64,000 nucleotides of DNA. It comes from CAWAND01 sp963797485 (GTDB taxonomy: Bacteria > Chloroflexota > Anaerolineae > Anaerolineales > E44-bin32). The DNA is taken from positions 248,001 to 312,000 of the forward strand of contig CAWCPF010000004.1 in NCBI GenBank assembly GCA_963797485.1. Direction: 5' to 3'. A program made the translations under genes and the position numbers. Under the pieces are notes generated by a model. The model was not told the origin of the DNA and made no database searches. It saw only the letters and a list, made by a program, of their open reading frames with translations. Below, piece after piece: positions 51,372-59,260 of this stretch; positions within the stretch are counted from its first letter, which is position 1, and every line of letters starts with the position of its first letter.

Positions 51372-52217
51372 ATGAACGGCAGCCTTCAGCTCCTGCTTGC
51401 CTCACCCTGGACCTGGGAGCCGAGCGTCTTGCTCGGATTGGCCGCGGTGACAATCGCCTACGCCTTGGCCGTGGGCCCGCTCAGGTCGGGCTTCCCCGGC
51501 TCGGGGCACGTCCCTGCCGGACGCCAGGCGGCCTTTCATCTCGGGACGTTGTCGCTGTTTCTTGCCCTGACGTCGCCCATCGACCGGGCGGCCGAGACCT
51601 ACCTGCTTTCCGTTCACATGTTCCAGCACATATTGATCTTGTTTGTGACTTGCCCACTGTGGATCCTCGGGCTTCCGGGATGGTTGGTGGGCGGCCTCGA
51701 TCGTAGACTGCCGGCCGCCACGCGGCTGGGTCGATGGATCACGCAGCCTTTGGCGGCCTTTGGTGTGTTCAACATCACGCTGATATTCTGGCACCTGCCC
51801 GCGGCCTATGATGCCGCCCTGCTGTCGGTGGGCGTGCACATCGTGATGCACGTGACCTTCCTGGCGGCCGGCATGATCGGCTGGTGGCCGGTACTGGCGC
51901 CGGATCAAGATCGGGTGCCCCAAGCATCACTTCCAGCCCGGCTGGTGTATCTGATTCTGATGGTCTTCCCCGGCCTCGGGCTGGCCGTGCTCCTCACCCT
52001 GAGCCCGAAAGTGCTGTACCCCTTCTATCAACCGGCGGTTCAGATCGGCATCGATCCCTTGGTCGATCAGCAAGTGGCCGGCATCATGATGTGGCTTACA
52101 GGGACGTTTGCGTATCTGATCCCGTTGACCTTCGCATACTACGAGTGGATCCACGCCATGGAGCGAGCGGATCGTTTGAGCTTGAACCTGGCTGGGTCAG
52201 CCGAAAGGAGCGCTTAG
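51372..52217 (+). CDS. ctaG: caa3-type oxidase assembly factor CtaG
   Basis: 281 residues with seven helices. LTSPIDRAAETYLLSVHMFQHILILFVTCPLWILGLP is the family signature, with paired histidines likely to bind copper; FWHLPAAYDAAL and HIVMHVTFLAAGMIGWWPVLAP follow. CtaG of the Bacillus type delivers copper to caa3 oxidase. Six bases after the first subunit III gene. Confidence 0.92.
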   Translation: MNGSLQLLLASPWTWEPSVLLGLAAVTIAYALAVGPLRSGFPGSGHVPAGRQAAFHLGTLSLFLALTSPIDRAAETYLLSVHMFQHILILFVTCPLWILGLPGWLVGGLDRRLPAATRLGRWITQPLAAFGVFNITLIFWHLPAAYDAALLSVGVHIVMHVTFLAAGMIGWWPVLAPDQDRVPQASLPARLVYLILMVFPGLGLAVLLTLSPKVLYPFYQPAVQIGIDPLVDQQVAGIMMWLTGTFAYLIPLTFAYYEWIHAMERADRLSLNLAGSAERSA

Positions 52218-52427
52218 ATGCCGCCGTCCGAGCATCCCGAGATCCATCTGCCGTCGCCGAGCTTCTGGCCGATCTTGCTGGCGTTCGGTGTCTTGCTCAT
52301 GGCCGTGGGGGTGGTGAGCATCTCGGTTATCTCGATCATTGGGGTGGTGGTGGTGCTGGCCGCCATGGTCGGCTGGGCCTGGGAGAACCGGGCCAGTTCG
52401 ATGGAGGAGGCAGGCCATCATGACTGA
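52218..52427 (+). CDS. Small oxidase-associated subunit (subunit IV-like)
   Basis: 69 residues with two helices (FWPILLAFGVLLMAVGVV, VISIIGVVVVLAAMVGWAW) after HPEIHLPSPSFWP. The H-x-P-x-P-S-x-W-P opening is typical of the small 'aa3-type cytochrome oxidase subunit IV/CtaF' proteins of Chloroflexota and Actinobacteria. The ATG immediately follows the ctaG stop, and its end overlaps the second subunit III gene by eight bases. Confidence 0.75.
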   Translation: MPPSEHPEIHLPSPSFWPILLAFGVLLMAVGVVSISVISIIGVVVVLAAMVGWAWENRASSMEEAGHHD

Positions 52428-53001
52428 GGCCCATGCGACGACCGCCCCGCTCGCCCAACGCGACAATCCCAAGTTAGGGATGTGGCTGTTCCTGGGCGGC
52501 GAAGTGGTGTTCTTCACCACCCTGGTCCTGGCCTACGTCTACTTCCGGCTGCGGTCGCCGGATGCCTTCTTGGCCGTTCGGGCGAATATCAATCTGCCGC
52601 TGATCGCGCTCAACACCTTGATTCTGCTCTCGAGCAGCTATGTCCTGCTGCGGGCGATGGAAGCGGTCAGAGCTGGGAATCTGGGGACGATGCGCCTGAT
52701 GCTGGTCATCGTCTTTGTCCTGGGCGCAGTCTTCCTGGCGGGACAGGCGTATGAATGGAGCCGCCTGTTTGCGGAGGGGTCAACCGTCGACACCATCTTC
52801 GGCACGCCCTTCTTCACCGTGACCGGTGTGCATGGGACGCACGTGCTGGTCGGGTTGATCTGGCTGGGCATTGTGCTGGTGTCTGCCTGGCGCGGGGCTT
52901 ACACAGCCGGGAACCATCGAGGTCTCGAGCTGTTCGGGCTTTACTGGCACTTCGTGGACCTGGTGTGGGGTGTCATCTTCGTTCTGTTCTACCTGATCTG
53001 A
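52420..53001 (+). CDS. ctaE2: Cytochrome c oxidase subunit III (second copy)
   Basis: 193 residues, five helices. LGMWLFLGGEVVFFTTLVLAYVYFRLRSP, GTPFFTVTGVHGTHVLVGLIWLGIVLVSA and HRGLELFGLYWHFVDLVWGVIFVLFYLI are closer to standard bacterial subunit III than the first copy. Both are in one operon with a single subunit I, so they probably represent the two-part or alternative subunit III arrangement seen in some heme-copper oxidases. Confidence 0.9.
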   Translation: MTEAHATTAPLAQRDNPKLGMWLFLGGEVVFFTTLVLAYVYFRLRSPDAFLAVRANINLPLIALNTLILLSSSYVLLRAMEAVRAGNLGTMRLMLVIVFVLGAVFLAGQAYEWSRLFAEGSTVDTIFGTPFFTVTGVHGTHVLVGLIWLGIVLVSAWRGAYTAGNHRGLELFGLYWHFVDLVWGVIFVLFYLI

Positions 53002-53013
53002 GGGAGCTGACCG

Positions 53014-53298
53014 ATGGCGCAGGATTCGAATCGGATGTCCAAACAGTCGCTTTACAATCGGGCATTCATCTGGCTCGTGCTCGTGGTGGCGGCTGAGGTG
53101 GCCGTGAGCTACGCCCTCCAGGGAACCGCCCGGGCGGCTGTCCTCCTGGGCCTGCTGGTTGTCAACGCAGGCTCGCTCGCCTCGTTCTTCATGGACGTGC
53201 GGGGCGGGCACCGGCTGTGGCGCTGGATCTTTATCGTGGGCGTGGTTATCAACACCCCCATCATCGTTGTCGTGCTGGCTGTGATGCCCCATTTCTAG
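53014..53298 (+). CDS. ctaF: Prokaryotic cytochrome c oxidase subunit IV
   Basis: 94 residues with three helices (FIWLVLVVAAEVAVSYAL, AVLLGLLVVNAGSLASFFMDV, WIFIVGVVINTPIIVVVLAVM). The helix-2 end (N-x-x-S-L-A-S-F-F-M-D-V) is the COX4_pro signature K/S-L-x-x-F/x-M-x-V. A stabilising subunit of the oxidase. Last gene before ctaB, which has its own leader of 116 bp. Confidence 0.85.
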   Translation: MAQDSNRMSKQSLYNRAFIWLVLVVAAEVAVSYALQGTARAAVLLGLLVVNAGSLASFFMDVRGGHRLWRWIFIVGVVINTPIIVVVLAVMPHF

Positions 53299-53414
53299 CC
53301 TCGCCGGCCCCATTCTGGGTTACACTTCCGCTTGTCTGGCGGCGCTTCCTCGGGGCCGCCTGTGCCACCGGCCCCTGAAATCCATGCAAGCCAAGGACGA
53401 ATGAAGGATATATC

Positions 53415-54425
53415 TTGACCACATCTTCCAACGCCACCGCGTCTGAGATCTATCCGGGACAGCCCGAATCGCTCCTGCCCGCGGACGACCCCGAGATGAT
53501 TCTGCGCCCCGGCAAGCCGACCGGGATGATCCATCCCGTTCCCAGAACCGATTCCCAGGCGGGGTTGGGCTACTGGCTCGGGCAGTTGAGCTTGCTCTTC
53601 AAAGTGCGGGTGGTGGGGTTGCTGCTGCTCTCCGCCTTGGGGGGCGCTTTCCTCGGGGCAGGCGGACATCCGGGGGCGGCGGATCTGGGCATCCTTATCA
53701 TCAGCGGCTTTTCCGCCGCCGCCGGCGCGTCGGCTATCAATCAAGTGCTGGAACGCGATATTGACCGCCGGATGAAGCGCACGCTCAGGCGACCCATGGT
53801 CACGGGGGCAATTCAAAGGCCCTGGGCGGTGCTGGGATTGTCGGCGGCCATGGTTTTGGTGCCTCCGGCGCTCCTGGCGGCTTCCAACCCGGCTCTGGCG
53901 TTCTTCCTGCTGGCCGGGGCCATGATTTATGTGGGTGTGTACACCATCTGGCTTAAGCCGAGGACAATTCTGAACATCGTCCTCGGAGGGGCGGCGGGCA
54001 GCGCCGCCGTCATGGCGGGCGGGGCGGCTGTCGGCGCCTGGCGCGACCCGGCGGTGATCATCCTCAGCCTGCTGGTGTTCGCCTGGACTCCTTCGCACTT
54101 TTGGAGTCTGTCGCTGCTTTACCGAAAAGATTACCAGCGTTCGGGCTTCCCGATGCTGGGCGCCTCCACGGCCAGCAGTTCGGCCGGAATTTGGATCCTG
54201 ATCCACACGCTGGTGACCGGGCTGGCCGGGCTGGGACTGGCGCTGACGCCCGGACTCGGATGGGGCTATGCGGCCGTCAGTGCGCTGGCGTTTGGCTGGT
54301 GGCTGGCCACTGGCCTGCCTCTGCTCAAGACCCCCTCACCAGACCAGATTCGCCGCGCCTTCATGGCCTCCAATTACTACCTGATGGTGATTTTGGTCGC
54401 GGCCACGATCGCCAGCCTGGTCTGA
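53415..54425 (+). CDS. ctaB: Protoheme IX farnesyltransferase (heme O synthase)
   Basis: UbiA-family prenyltransferase that converts heme B to heme O for the oxidase. 336 residues from a TTG. Nine helices. The first Asp-rich motif is NQVLERDIDRRMKRTLRRP and the second YRKDYQRSGFPML; the latter fits the DxxxD-like second site of CtaB. About 50 extra N-terminal residues precede the first helix. No ctaA (heme A synthase) gene is in the window, so heme a synthesis must be completed elsewhere or the enzyme uses heme o. Confidence 0.93.
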   Translation: MTTSSNATASEIYPGQPESLLPADDPEMILRPGKPTGMIHPVPRTDSQAGLGYWLGQLSLLFKVRVVGLLLLSALGGAFLGAGGHPGAADLGILIISGFSAAAGASAINQVLERDIDRRMKRTLRRPMVTGAIQRPWAVLGLSAAMVLVPPALLAASNPALAFFLLAGAMIYVGVYTIWLKPRTILNIVLGGAAGSAAVMAGGAAVGAWRDPAVIILSLLVFAWTPSHFWSLSLLYRKDYQRSGFPMLGASTASSSAGIWILIHTLVTGLAGLGLALTPGLGWGYAAVSALAFGWWLATGLPLLKTPSPDQIRRAFMASNYYLMVILVAATIASLV

Positions 54426-54459
54426 CCACCTGGCCCCCGGGCCTCCCCACCAACTCGCT

Positions 54460-54477
54460 TTGTGAAAGAAATCACAA
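54460..54477. promoter_or_regulatory. CRP/FNR- or Rex-like palindrome upstream of the two-component genes
   Basis: TTGTGAA-AGAA-ATCACAA, one mismatch between arms. It lies 63 bp before the -35 of the two-component promoter and just past ctaB. Confidence 0.55.
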
Positions 54478-54495
54478 GCTCGAACCGCTAACACC

Positions 54496-54518
54496 GCCGA
54501 GCCGCCGCGCGGCTCGGC
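54496..54518 (+). terminator. Strong hairpin after ctaB, probable terminator
   Basis: GCCGAGCCGC at 54496-54505 pairs perfectly with GCGGCTCGGC at 54509-54518 (3-base loop), followed by TGCCTTGGTCTTT. The T-run is poor, so it may also act as an RNA stabiliser. Confidence 0.55.
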
Positions 54519-54522
54519 TGCC

Positions 54523-54551
54523 TTGGTCTTTGCCCTCGTTTCGGTTAGACT
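54523..54551 (+). promoter_or_regulatory. Promoter of the two-component operon
   Basis: TTGGTC at 54523-54528, a 17-bp spacer and TAGACT at 54546-54551. The leader to the response-regulator ATG is about 235 bases and holds a 9-bp hairpin (GGTCGGCGG at 54605-54613 with CCGCCGACC at 54631-54639); no known riboswitch was recognised and no gene is supported in 54552-54792. Confidence 0.6.
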
Positions 54552-54792
54552 CTGGGCGCTCAACTTGATGGCCAAGTCAGGGTGTGAGCACGACGAGAAT
54601 CTCGGGTCGGCGGCGCCAAGCCAGATGGGTCCGCCGACCGGGCGTCTCCTGCTTGCCGGCCCCATTGACCGGATGTGCTCGACACAAGCTGCTACGCCAC
54701 CAGGCAGCGACCTCCAAGGCGGGGAGACCCGGCATGTTGCGTCGGGAAAGCCTCGATGAAAACGGTGGGCTGCGACCGGCCCTGAAGCGGAC

Positions 54793-55479
54793 ATGAACGA
54801 ACGAATCCTGGTTGTTGACGACGATGCACTCGTCCGGAAGTCGATGAAGTTCCAGCTCGAGCAGGCGGGCTATCGTGTGACCGCGTCCGGCAACAGCCGG
54901 GGAGCCCGCCAGCAGGTAGGGCTCCATCGTTTCGACTTGGCCATCCTGGATATCGGCCTGCCCGAGGAAGATGGCATCGCTCTTTGCCGATCCATCAAGT
55001 CCCAGCAGGCCATGCCGGTGATCTTCCTAACCGCCCGCAGGTTGGAGATTGACGAGATCGTCGGCCTGGAGGCCGGCGCAGACGACTACATTACCAAACC
55101 CTGCGGGGCGGACCTGGTCCTGGCCCACGTCCGCGCCTTGCTCCGACGATCGACGCCTGCGCCCCCCGCCGAGCGCGGAGACGGCGTTGTCTGCGGGGCA
55201 TTCAGCCTCGATCCGGAAAGCCATCGGGCCACCTATCGGGGGCAGGCTTTGGACCTGTCTCCGCGCGAATTCGACTTGTTGTGGCTGTTCATGGCTCATC
55301 CGGATCGTGTCTTCTCGGCCGAGGAGCTGCTGGACGGCGTTTGGGGCCGTGAGTTTGTCGGTGAGCCGCAGGTTCTCTACGTGCAGATTCGCGGACTTCG
55401 GGTCAAGATCGAGCCGGATTCATCCAACCCGCGGCATCTGCTCACCCTCAGGGGCGTTGGCTACAAGTTCGTGCCTTAG
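54793..55479 (+). CDS. OmpR/PhoB-family response regulator
   Basis: 228 residues. Receiver domain with acidic pocket D10-D11, phosphoacceptor D53 (LAILDIGLPEEDG), T80 and K102 (DDYITKPCG), then a linker and an OmpR-type winged helix from about 133 (VCGAFSLDPESHRATYRGQALDLSPREFDLLWLFMAHPDRVFSAEELLDGVWG) ending LLTLRGVGYKFVP. Such regulators bind direct repeats about 11 bp apart; arrays of this kind precede the oxidase operon and two downstream genes. The histidine kinase follows three bases later. Signal not known; context suggests respiration, copper or redox stress. Confidence 0.94.
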   Translation: MNERILVVDDDALVRKSMKFQLEQAGYRVTASGNSRGARQQVGLHRFDLAILDIGLPEEDGIALCRSIKSQQAMPVIFLTARRLEIDEIVGLEAGADDYITKPCGADLVLAHVRALLRRSTPAPPAERGDGVVCGAFSLDPESHRATYRGQALDLSPREFDLLWLFMAHPDRVFSAEELLDGVWGREFVGEPQVLYVQIRGLRVKIEPDSSNPRHLLTLRGVGYKFVP

Positions 55480-55482
55480 CCT

Positions 55483-56892
55483 ATGAAAAGTCCACGCCTT
55501 GGGCTGCTGCTCGGACTGAGCCATGCGCTGATCGCCGTGGTCCTGGGCGTTTCCCTCTCTCTGGCCTTGTCCATCCGACAAGAAGAATCCCTCGAAGCCG
55601 AGCTGCTTGACGACCTGCGCACTCAGGCGTGGTTGTGGTCGTCCGTACTGAACTTCACCGGGCTGCAGCCCGGCGAGCCACCGTGGATATCAGGCGAAAT
55701 TCCCGCGCGCGCCGACAAGGACCTGATGCTGGCCTTTGTCTCGCCGCGTCTGAGTCTGCATCAGCTTCGGGGCGAGCTGATGGATGACCAGGTCGCCAAG
55801 GATGCCCTATCCATCGGCGGGTATGCCTTGGAGGGCGAACCGGCAGCCAGGGAGGTGTACTACGGCACACTGCAGCGCGATGAGTATTTGTTCGCCGCCG
55901 TCCCCGTTCGCTCCGACTCGGGGGAAATACTGGGTGCCCTGTGTCTGGTTGACCCGTTGGCGGAGTTCGAAACCGGCATCCGCCGGACGCGAACCGGGCT
56001 ATTCTGGCTCGGCATGGGCCTGGCGGGCGTAAGCCTGGTGGGCAGCCTGTGGCTCTCCACCCGCATCACGCGACGCATTGCCGACGCTCAAGCGTTGGCA
56101 GCCCGTGTGGCCGATGGCGATTATCGTCTTCGCCTGGCCGAGGACGGCCCGGCCGAGCTATCCGACCTGGCGCGCGACCTCAACCGCATGGCGGTTGAAC
56201 TCGAGGCTGAACATCGCGCGCGGGAGACGGTGGTAGGGAACGTGACCCACGAGTTGGCCCGCCCGCTGGGCGGCCTCCAACTTGGCATCGATAGCCTGCG
56301 CTCGGGGGCGCTCAACGACCCGGAGCTGGCTGAAGAGCTGCTCGAGAGCATGAGCAAGTCTGTACAGCGCGTCGACGACATGGTCGAAGACCTGGCGCTG
56401 GCGGCGCGGCCGGCGGCCCAGCCCCCGCGGCTCAAAATCAGGCCGGTGGCGGTCGAACCCTTCATGCGCGGGTTGATCTCCCAACTCTGGCCGGCGGCTA
56501 ATGCCAAGAACATCCGCTTTGGCCTCGAGCTTGAGGACGGCCTCCCGGCTGTGCCGGCCGATGAGAAGAGGCTTTCCCAAATCATGGGTAATCTGGTGGA
56601 CAATGCCATCAAGTACTCATCCGCCGGCGGTCAGATCGCCCTGAGCGTCCGCAAAGATCACGGCCGGGTAATTTTCGCCGTGGCCGACAGCGGGCCAGGC
56701 CTCACCGATAAGGATCTCGAACACATCTTCGAGCCATTCTTCCAGGGTCAGCAAGGACAGCGCGCCAAAGCCGGGCTCGGGCTCGGGTTGTCAATTGTGC
56801 ACCAGCTGGTCTTGGCGCACGGCGGAGTCGTCAGCCTCATCAATCGCCCTGAGGGCGGCGTGTGCGCCGAAGTCGAGCTCCCGTCCCCTTGA
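55483..56892 (+). CDS. Membrane sensor histidine kinase
   Basis: 469 residues. Helix 1 (LGLLLGLSHALIAVVLGVSLSLALS), a 140-residue extracytoplasmic sensor resembling a double- or single-Cache/PAS-like fold (AREVYYGTLQRDEYLFAAVPVRSDSGEILGALCLVDP), helix 2 (LFWLGMGLAGVSLVGSLWL), a HAMP domain (RITRRIADAQALAARVADGDY), then HisKA with H256 in NVTHELARPLGGLQ and the ATPase domain: N-box GNLVDNAIKYS, G1 ADSGPGL, F-box EPFFQG and G2 KAGLGLGLSIV. All catalytic boxes are intact. It is the partner of the response regulator upstream. Confidence 0.94.
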   Translation: MKSPRLGLLLGLSHALIAVVLGVSLSLALSIRQEESLEAELLDDLRTQAWLWSSVLNFTGLQPGEPPWISGEIPARADKDLMLAFVSPRLSLHQLRGELMDDQVAKDALSIGGYALEGEPAAREVYYGTLQRDEYLFAAVPVRSDSGEILGALCLVDPLAEFETGIRRTRTGLFWLGMGLAGVSLVGSLWLSTRITRRIADAQALAARVADGDYRLRLAEDGPAELSDLARDLNRMAVELEAEHRARETVVGNVTHELARPLGGLQLGIDSLRSGALNDPELAEELLESMSKSVQRVDDMVEDLALAARPAAQPPRLKIRPVAVEPFMRGLISQLWPAANAKNIRFGLELEDGLPAVPADEKRLSQIMGNLVDNAIKYSSAGGQIALSVRKDHGRVIFAVADSGPGLTDKDLEHIFEPFFQGQQGQRAKAGLGLGLSIVHQLVLAHGGVVSLINRPEGGVCAEVELPSP

Positions 56893-56893
56893 T

Positions 56894-56958
56894 CTAAGGT
56901 CGCCTGAAGGTCACGATAATCGAAAGGTAAGGCCCCACCGGGCGAGTTCGTCTATCCT
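56894..56958 (+). promoter_or_regulatory. Four 11-bp-phased response-regulator boxes and promoter of the stress-type gene
   Basis: CTAAGGT at 56894, TGAAGGT at 56905, ATAATCG at 56916 (degenerate) and GTAAGGC at 56927, then TATCCT at 56953-56958, 26 bp after the last box. Same geometry as at 47948-48012. Confidence 0.7.
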
Positions 56959-57011
56959 TCCCGCAAACCCATGGCGGTCGGAAGGTTTTGCCGCGGATCG
57001 CGGCGCGATGA

Positions 57012-57653
57012 GTGAAGCCGGTGAGATCCTATTTGGTGCTTTTGGAAGGCACACCCGCATCTTGGGAAGCCGCGTACTCCGCTATCCACCTGGCGGCCCG
57101 TCTGGCGTCCCGGCTCGTGGGCGTGGCCGGCGTGGATGCGCAAGACGAAAGGTCTGCCCGCCAGTGGCTGGCCGAATTCGAGACTGGAGGGCGGGCAGCG
57201 GGCATCGCCGTCGAGACACACCTGCTGGCCCGGCTCGATCTTGACTCGGTCCTGGCTCAGGCCGAGACCAGCGATGGCGCCTTTGTCGGCCGCCGGGGTG
57301 ATGAGCCCCCCGACATGTTGAATGCGCTGTTCGACAGCCTGACTACTCCATTGTGGGTCGTTCCCCGACAGGTGAGCGTCCGGCGCATGGCGTATCTGGG
57401 CGGGTCGGACATGGCCGATAGCGCCTCGAGCCGGTTTGCCCACAGCCTGTCACGCCGCCTGGGCGTCGAGCTGACTGGCATGCCCCCCACAGGACCGGTT
57501 GGATCGGCTCCCGGACCGTCCGTGGTAGAAGTCGGCGCACGCCTGGCGGAGGCTGGGGCTGATCTGGCGGTCTTTGAACGGCAGGGGGAGGTTTGGCCAG
57601 CCCGCGACCTCTGTCTGCAGCCGCCGTGCCTGATCGCCTGTGTGCCGTCCTAA
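57012..57653 (+). CDS. Universal-stress-protein-like protein
   Basis: 213 residues from a GTG. The first 70 residues (YLVLLEGTPASWEAAYSAIHLAARLASRLVGVAGVDAQDE) match the beginning of a UspA domain: a strand, then a helix with x-S-x-x-A-x-x-x-A-x-x-L-A. A second half-domain follows (GAFVGRRGDEPPDMLNALFDSLTTPLWVVPRQVSVRRMAYLGGSDMADSASSRFAHSLSRRLGVELTGM), so it is a shortened tandem Usp. The ATP-binding G-x2-G-x9-G(S/T) motif is not clear. It is directly under the four-box promoter, so probably a target of the two-component system. Confidence 0.65.
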   Translation: MKPVRSYLVLLEGTPASWEAAYSAIHLAARLASRLVGVAGVDAQDERSARQWLAEFETGGRAAGIAVETHLLARLDLDSVLAQAETSDGAFVGRRGDEPPDMLNALFDSLTTPLWVVPRQVSVRRMAYLGGSDMADSASSRFAHSLSRRLGVELTGMPPTGPVGSAPGPSVVEVGARLAEAGADLAVFERQGEVWPARDLCLQPPCLIACVPS

Positions 57654-57715
57654 GCTCGGCCTAAGGTCAGTCAAAGGCTGGCCTAAAGACCGGTGTTGGG
57701 AGCCTGTGGAATACT
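57650..57715 (+). promoter_or_regulatory. Four 11-bp-phased response-regulator boxes and promoter of the cupredoxin gene
   Basis: CTAAGCT at 57650, CTAAGGT at 57661, CAAAGGC at 57672 and CTAAAGA at 57683, all 11 bp apart and all recognisable, then AATACT at 57710-57715. The first box overlaps the stop of the upstream stress-type gene. It is the most regular of the three arrays. Confidence 0.78.
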
Positions 57716-57806
57716 CTCATGGACGCCGCCATGCCTGGAGGCGGTGTTCGCGATTTCGTTGCGAGCCGGCCAGGTTACGTCTTCACGAAATCGGAGGAGG
57801 AAGAGA

Positions 57807-58229
57807 ATGCACCCGAAAGGTCGTAAGCTCTTGGCCGTCCCGGTCATTGCGCTCCTGATCTTGCCTGCATTGGCCGCTTGCGGCGGTTCAGGCGCCATCA
57901 ACGCCGAGGTCAAGTCGTACGAAATCGATTTGGCGCGCTCGAGCGCGTCCGCTGGCCAGGTATCGTTCCATGTGACCAACGTCACGACCGACAACATCAC
58001 CCACGAGTTCGTGGTCGTCAAGACCGATCTCAATTCGGGCGCCCTGCCGGTCGACGCCGACGGCAACGTCGATGAAGAGCAGATCACGGTCGTGGATGAG
58101 GTCGAAGACCTCGAGCCTGGCAACAGCGAGGATCTGACGGTCAACCTCGAGGCCGGGCACTACGTGATCATGTGCAACGTCGAGGGCCACTACAAGGAAG
58201 GTATGCACACCAACTTCACCGTTCAATAG
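57807..58229 (+). CDS. Cupredoxin-like lipoprotein
   Basis: 140 residues. Lipobox LPALAAC, so an extracytoplasmic lipoprotein. The plastocyanin/azurin-like fold (SYEIDLARSSASAGQVSFHVTNVTTDNITHEFVVVK) supplies the first copper His in THEF, and the C-terminal loop VIMCNVEGHYKEGM supplies Cys, His and Met, a complete type 1 copper set. It probably carries electrons to, or copper for, the oxidase. A GGAGGAGG site precedes the ATG. Promoter with the regular four-box array. Confidence 0.85.
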   Translation: MHPKGRKLLAVPVIALLILPALAACGGSGAINAEVKSYEIDLARSSASAGQVSFHVTNVTTDNITHEFVVVKTDLNSGALPVDADGNVDEEQITVVDEVEDLEPGNSEDLTVNLEAGHYVIMCNVEGHYKEGMHTNFTVQ

Positions 58230-58321
58230 CCCAGAGCGCTTTGGGAAGGGGACCTTCGGGCTGGAGGGCGACACGTGCCCTGCCAGCCCGACCGCGTCCC
58301 GGGCCGTTCTCCTGCGGCGCC

Positions 58322-58327
58322 TATAAT
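58322..58327 (+). promoter_or_regulatory. -10 element of the thioredoxin-fold lipoprotein gene
   Basis: A perfect TATAAT 37 bp before the ATG; the -35 region (GC-rich) is poor and no phased boxes or palindrome were found near it. Confidence 0.5.
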
Positions 58328-58363
58328 GACGGTGTCTCCAAGTATGCAGGTGAGGCTACACGC

Positions 58364-59260
58364 ATGAACGATTCAGGAGTTGAACAGGCCGCCATCAGCT
58401 TGGGCCGTCTGGGAGCCATCGGTTTGATGGGCGCCTGGTTAACGGGCTGCGCGCCGGCCGCCGCGCCGCCAACGCCAACCGCCAATGCGCTGGCGGCGCC
58501 ATCCGGTCTGGCAATCGCCGTCGGGACGGACGGCTTCACGACTGGAGAAGACCGGGTGCCGTTCGTTGTCTTCCTCGGATCCAAACCGGTTGCGGATTTG
58601 AAATCGACCGGCGTGGACATCTACCCCATTGGGGGGGACAGCGCCACGTCTGCCTGGCACGGCACGGCTGTGGGCTACCCGGACTACGACATCCCCTACT
58701 GGGTGGCCGTGCCTGAGTTCCCGTCAGCGGGGGCCTGGGTGGTGGTGGCACATTTCGAACAGCCGGACGGCACACCCGTGGATGGCCAATTCGCCGTCCA
58801 GGTGACGGATACGAACTCGTCGCCGCAAATTGGCCAGGCTCCGCCGGCCAGTCGAAATCGCACCCTCAAGACCGAGCCCGATATCAGCCAGCTCTCCAGC
58901 GACACGCATCCCGATCCGGACTTCTATCAGCTGACCGTGGCCGATGCCCTGCAATCCGGCCGGCCGACTGTGGTCACGTTCGCCACGCCGGCTTATTGCA
59001 CAAGCCGCATGTGCGCGCCGGTGCTGGATTCCGTCAAGGCCGTGGCGCCCGACTGGAAGGGGACGGTCAACTTCATCCATATCGAGGTCTACAAGCAGTT
59101 TCAACCGCTTGTCTATGCAGACGAGATGGCGGAGTGGGGACTCACCAGTGAACCGTGGACTTTCGTGATTGGCGCCGACGGAAGAGTTGCCGCGCGCCTC
59201 GGTGGACCGTTATCCACCGAAGAATTGAAGCAGGTCCTGGCCGGCGTGGTGGGTCCGTGA
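58364..59260 (+). CDS. Thioredoxin-fold lipoprotein with N-terminal beta domain
   Basis: 298 residues. Signal with lipobox (GAIGLMGAWLTGC), then a beta-sandwich region (GLAIAVGTDGFTTGEDRVPFVVFLGSKPVADL ... WVVVAHFEQPDGTPVDGQFAVQV) and a C-terminal thioredoxin-like domain (SGRPTVVTFATPAYCTSRMCAPVLDSVKAVAPDWKGTVNFIHIEVY ... GLTSEPWTFVIGADGRVAARLGG). The cysteine pair is C-T-S-R-M-C, four residues apart instead of two, a spacing seen in a Chloroflexota group. SCO-like copper delivery or a thiol reductase role is suggested by neighbours, but the SCO histidine is not clear. Overlaps the copC gene by four bases. Confidence 0.78.
   Translation: MNDSGVEQAAISLGRLGAIGLMGAWLTGCAPAAAPPTPTANALAAPSGLAIAVGTDGFTTGEDRVPFVVFLGSKPVADLKSTGVDIYPIGGDSATSAWHGTAVGYPDYDIPYWVAVPEFPSAGAWVVVAHFEQPDGTPVDGQFAVQVTDTNSSPQIGQAPPASRNRTLKTEPDISQLSSDTHPDPDFYQLTVADALQSGRPTVVTFATPAYCTSRMCAPVLDSVKAVAPDWKGTVNFIHIEVYKQFQPLVYADEMAEWGLTSEPWTFVIGADGRVAARLGGPLSTEELKQVLAGVVGP

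Noticed and set aside
54552..54792. A riboswitch in the response-regulator leader
   Set aside because: No match to conserved cores of cobalamin, c-di-GMP, guanidine or molybdenum-cofactor RNAs that I know; only a simple hairpin is clear.
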